Shown here piece after piece: positions 60,934 through 64,000 of a stretch of 64,000 nucleotides of DNA (position 1 is the first letter of the stretch; each line of letters starts with the position of its first letter). A program made the translations under genes and the position numbers. The stretch covers positions 1 to 64,000 of the forward strand of contig NZ_JBGQOM010000002.1 in NCBI RefSeq assembly GCF_052119645.1, in the 5' to 3' direction. Origin of the DNA: Paraglaciecola sp030730205 (lineage in GTDB: Bacteria > Pseudomonadota > Gammaproteobacteria > Enterobacterales > Alteromonadaceae). The notes beneath the pieces are model-generated. The model ran no database searches, had not been told where the DNA came from, and saw only the letters and a program-made list of their open reading frames with translations.

Positions 60934-60955
60934 AAAAAGCGCTTCGGCGCTTTTT
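60934..60955 (+). terminator. terminator of the M13 peptidase gene
   Basis: AAAAAGCGC-TTCG-GCGCTTTTT: nine-base arms, UUCG tetraloop, T run. A/T ends make it usable in either direction. Confidence 0.92.
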
Positions 60956-61096
60956 AACATGCTAGTTTGGCGCCCAATATGACTAAAGTGAAGTGTTGAG
61001 ACTGAGTTGTTGATAAAAGGATGTGGCGAGTAGAAAAAACGACCAACAATACGTTCGCGACCAAAACCGCTCCTAAAAAAACAGCTTGCCTTAACG

Positions 61097-61122
61097 CAAA
61101 ACGTGCAGCCGAAGCTGCACGT
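61097..61122 (-). terminator. terminator of guaA
   Basis: On the minus strand ACGTGCAGC-TTCG-GCTGCACGT followed by TTT: a nine-bp stem with a stable UUCG loop 45 bp beyond the guaA stop. Confidence 0.85.
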
Positions 61123-61166
61123 TTCATGACATCTAATCAGGTAAATAGCATTTAGAGCTTAGATGC

Positions 61167-62747
61167 TTATTCCCATTCAATGGTGGCAGGTGGTTTACCT
61201 GAAATATCGTAAACGACCCGTGAAATCCCGTCAATTTCATTAATAATACGATTCGATACTTTACCCAAAAAGTCATAAGGTAAGTGGGCCCAATGTGCCG
61301 TCATAAAGTCGATGGTTTCTACCGCACGAAGCGATACAACCCAATCGTATTTGCGCGCATCGCCCATGACGCCAACCGACTTAACCGGCAAAAATACCGT
61401 AAAGGCTTGGCTGACTTTATTGTATAAGTCCGCGTTGTGCAGCTCTTCAATAAAAATAGCATCCGCGCGGCGTAACAAATCGCAATATTCTTTTTTCACT
61501 TCACCTAATACCCGCACCCCTAAACCCGGTCCAGGGAAAGGATGACGGTATAACATGTCGTAAGGTAAACCCAGCTCTAAGCCCACTTTACGGACTTCGT
61601 CTTTAAACAATTCGCGCAGTGGTTCAACAAGGCCCATTTTCATGTCAGCGGGTAAGCCGCCTACATTATGGTGAGATTTAATCACATGGGCTTTACCGGT
61701 AGCAGAGCCAGCAGATTCAATGACATCAGGGTAAATAGTTCCTTGGGCAAGCCATTTAGCGTCCACTAGCTTTTTCGATTCTTCGTCAAATACTTCAACA
61801 AATACCCGACCAATAATTTTACGTTTAGCTTCTGGTTCATCAACGCCAGCCAAGGCAGACAAGAAACGCTCTTCGGCTTCAATTTTACGAATATTTAAAC
61901 CAAAGTGGTCGCCAAACATGTCCATGACTTGTTTGCCTTCATTAAGACGCAACAAGCCATTGTCGACAAAAACACAGGTAAGTTGCTTACCAATGGCGCG
62001 GTGCAACAGCATGGCTACGACAGAGGAGTCAACGCCGCCTGATAAACCTAAAATCACTTCATCGTCGCCAATTTGCGCTTTCATACGAGCAACGGCATCT
62101 TCAATAATCGCGCCCGGAGTCCATAGTTTTTCACAGCCACAAATGTCTAGTACAAAATGCGATAAGATGCGCTGACCTTGACGGGTATGGGTCACTTCAG
62201 GGTGAAATTGTACACCGTAAAATTGTTTGTCAGGGTTTACAAAGGCCGCAAACGGACAGCTATCCGTTTTTGCCGCAGTAATAAATCCAGGAGGCGCCGC
62301 ACTCACTTTATCGCCATGGCTCATCCACACATCCAGTAAGGCATTGCCATTACCGCCAATGTGATCTTCGATGTTATTCAATAATGCCATATCAGGTGCG
62401 ATAACTTCGACTTGAGCATAACCAAACTCACGTTTGTCAGAACCTTGTACCGCGCCGCCGAGTTGCTCTGCCATGGTTTGCATACCATAACAAATCCCAA
62501 ATACGGGTACGCCTGCTTCAAATACGTATTGTGGGGCCCGAGGCGAATCGGCTGCATGCACTGATTCAGGACCACCAGACAAAATAATACCATTTGGATT
62601 AAATTCGCGAATTTGTGCTTCGCTCACATCCCAAGCCCAAAGTTCACAGTAAACACCGATTTCACGCACACGACGCGCAATCAACTGGGTATATTGCGAG
62701 CCAAAATCAAGGATCAAAATTCGTTGGTCATGGATATTCGTGGTCAT
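61167..62747 (-). CDS. guaA: GMP synthase (glutamine-hydrolysing)
   Basis: Converts XMP to GMP using glutamine and ATP. 526 residues from the ATG at 62747 (E. coli 525), whose MTTNIHDQRILILDFGSQ beginning matches the family; six extra upstream residues are ignored. Class I glutaminase (about 1-200) with nucleophile in FGICYGMQ (Cys about 86) and FHPEVTH; ATP pyrophosphatase domain with SGGVDSS P-loop (about 230-236); and C-terminal dimerisation domain ending PPATIEWE. Follows guaB in the same direction with a 198-bp gap, the usual guaBA order. Confidence 0.99.
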   Translation of the reverse strand: MTTNIHDQRILILDFGSQYTQLIARRVREIGVYCELWAWDVSEAQIREFNPNGIILSGGPESVHAADSPRAPQYVFEAGVPVFGICYGMQTMAEQLGGAVQGSDKREFGYAQVEVIAPDMALLNNIEDHIGGNGNALLDVWMSHGDKVSAAPPGFITAAKTDSCPFAAFVNPDKQFYGVQFHPEVTHTRQGQRILSHFVLDICGCEKLWTPGAIIEDAVARMKAQIGDDEVILGLSGGVDSSVVAMLLHRAIGKQLTCVFVDNGLLRLNEGKQVMDMFGDHFGLNIRKIEAEERFLSALAGVDEPEAKRKIIGRVFVEVFDEESKKLVDAKWLAQGTIYPDVIESAGSATGKAHVIKSHHNVGGLPADMKMGLVEPLRELFKDEVRKVGLELGLPYDMLYRHPFPGPGLGVRVLGEVKKEYCDLLRRADAIFIEELHNADLYNKVSQAFTVFLPVKSVGVMGDARKYDWVVSLRAVETIDFMTAHWAHLPYDFLGKVSNRIINEIDGISRVVYDISGKPPATIEWE

Positions 62748-62945
62748 GTAGTTACTCTTTTGCAAAAAAAAAAGGACTGAGAACGCTCAATTCCTAATTA
62801 CAATGTAAATGCTGTCAATCATAGGAGTTGCAGCACGGATGGAAAACAAAGCCGTCAAATTATATAGCCCCATGAACGCAAAAATAATACATGATGGGGA
62901 TTCATAATGACGACAATGCTGCTGCCACTTCTAGGATGCTCAGCA

Positions 62946-64000
62946 TCAACCTAATCGGTAGTTTGGCGCTTCTTTGGTAATGCTTACATCATGCACATGG
63001 GACTCGCCCATGCCCGCAGCGGTGACTTTTACAAACATCGGCTTGGTGCGCAGTTCGTCAATAGTCGCAGAGCCCGTTAAGCCCATGGCTGAACGTAAAC
63101 CGCCCATTTGCTGATGAATAATAGTCGCAATCGGGCCTTTATAAGCCACACGACCTTCAATGCCTTCAGGGACTAATTTTTCAGCATTTTTACTGTCTTG
63201 GAAGTAACGGTCTGAAGAACCATTGTTTTGATTCATGGCCCCTAACGACCCCATACCACGATAAGACTTATAGTAACGGCCTTGGTAAAGTTCTACTTCA
63301 CCGGGCGCTTCTTCCGTACCGGCTAACATACTGCCTACCATCACAGAACTCGCTCCAGCGACGATAGCTTTAGCGATATCGCCTGAGAATCGAATGCCGC
63401 CATCAGCGATAACCGGAATACCCGTTCCTTTTAATGCTTCGACGGCATCAGATACTGCGGTGATTTGTGGTACACCACAACCTGTTACTATGCGAGTAGT
63501 ACAAATCGAGCCGGGGCCGATCCCCACTTTTACCGCATCCACACCTGCATCTGCTAACGCTTTAGCGCCTTCGCCTGTTGCGACGTTACCGGCGATAAGC
63601 TGAACATCTGGATAAGCATCCCGTACCTTCCTAACGCGGTCGATTACACCTTGTGAATGACCGTGTGAAGTATCAATCAAAAGCACATCAACCCCCGCCT
63701 CAACTAACAGGGCGATACGTTCATCTGTGCCCGGGCCAACACTCACCGCAGCGCCCACACGTAGGCGTCCACGCTCATCTTTACAAGCATTGGGTTTACT
63801 TTCGGCTTTTTGGAAATCTTTTACGGTAATCATGCCCGTTAATTTAAAGGCATCATCCACGACCAGAATTTTTTCAATGCGGTGTTCGTGCATTAGCTCA
63901 AGCACTAATTCTGACTTAGCGCCTTCTTTGACGGTAACTAAGTCTTTTTTCTGAGTCATGACGCTACTGATAGGCTGGTCGAAACGTTTTTCGAAACGTA
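62946..64000 (-). CDS. guaB: IMP dehydrogenase, C-terminal part (5' end beyond the window)
   Basis: Oxidises IMP to XMP with NAD+, the first step to GMP. The frame continues through the window edge: upstream of the in-frame Met at 63959, codons for KRFDQPISSV match the family, so about 350 C-terminal residues are present of roughly 489. Seen: second CBS domain (RIEKILVVDDAFKLTGMITVKDF, split), catalytic loop GPGSICTTRIVTG with active Cys, IADGGIRFSGDIAKA, YKSYRGMGSLGAM flap region, and C-terminus HDVSITKEAPNYRLG. The 198-bp guaB-guaA gap holds a GATGCTGAGCATC palindrome near the guaB stop but no gene. Confidence 0.98.
   Translation of the reverse strand, partial: RFEKRFDQPISSVMTQKKDLVTVKEGAKSELVLELMHEHRIEKILVVDDAFKLTGMITVKDFQKAESKPNACKDERGRLRVGAAVSVGPGTDERIALLVEAGVDVLLIDTSHGHSQGVIDRVRKVRDAYPDVQLIAGNVATGEGAKALADAGVDAVKVGIGPGSICTTRIVTGCGVPQITAVSDAVEALKGTGIPVIADGGIRFSGDIAKAIVAGASSVMVGSMLAGTEEAPGEVELYQGRYYKSYRGMGSLGAMNQNNGSSDRYFQDSKNAEKLVPEGIEGRVAYKGPIATIIHQQMGGLRSAMGLTGSATIDELRTKPMFVKVTAAGMGESHVHDVSITKEAPNYRLG

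Noticed and set aside
62933..62960. GATGCTGAGCATC palindrome near the guaB stop as a terminator
   Set aside because: No T run follows and guaBA are normally co-transcribed; left as a note only.

Overview
The window reads as a contiguous piece of chromosome from a marine gammaproteobacterium of the Alteromonadales, probably near Paraglaciecola/Glaciecola/Alteromonas. Supports: moderately AT-rich DNA; a 16S rRNA 5' end of gammaproteobacterial type; Na+-type flagellar stator genes pomA/pomB beside xseB-ispA-dxs, as in Vibrio and relatives; many TonB-dependent and periplasmic-binding proteins; and the enterobacterial-like order rrn - clpB - pgeF - rluD - bamD. The genus is an inference; no database search was possible. 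I see no prophage, insertion sequence, CRISPR array or tRNA gene.

Layout. 1-849: 5' part of a 16S gene (minus strand) with boxA leader and two tandem stringent-type promoters. 849-5863: pssA, then a PEP-CTERM surface protein behind a sigma54-type promoter with an upstream palindrome, and a PrsT-like TPR protein; both point to an exosortase system encoded elsewhere. 5929-11380: clpB (heat-shock promoter), pgeF, rluD, and divergent bamD. 11449-18628: an ECF11-type sigma factor with its ChrR-like zinc anti-sigma, a LON-domain protein, and a divergent six-gene lipid-modification operon (SDR, FAD oxidoreductase, DUF1365, Cfa-like methyltransferase, chalcone-isomerase-like, DUF3833 lipoprotein). 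Sites of the form (T/C)GATC(C/T)-N18-TA occur before all three transcription units, so this looks like a self-contained photo-oxidative/membrane stress regulon. 18666-25109: pomB-pomA, xseB-ispA-dxs, and a ZapE-type ATPase. 25169-31762: a chemoreceptor with its own periplasmic binding protein, a secreted nucleoside hydrolase, an M1 aminopeptidase lipoprotein and smrA.

32266-40979: purL, mltF, tadA, a PspB-like membrane protein, an acyltransferase and yaeQ, plus two short genes of 48 and 50 codons. 41530-51538: two paralogous TonB receptors flanking a FecI/FecR signalling pair, only the second receptor having the N-terminal signalling domain; then a DHA2-type MFS exporter translationally coupled to a METTL25-like methyltransferase. 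51535-60919: YkgJ-type cysteine protein, a binding protein, MscS channel, DUF1801 protein coupled to a PAS-PAS-GGDEF diguanylate cyclase, cold-shock protein, YdjM-like membrane protein, an APH-fold kinase and an M13 metallopeptidase lipoprotein. 61167-64000: guaA and the 3' part of guaB, which runs off the window.

The most interesting points are the ECF11/ChrR regulon with matching promoter-like sites, the sigma54-driven PEP-CTERM gene, the split receptor arrangement around FecI/FecR, three perfect FNR-type boxes, and the two small unannotated genes.
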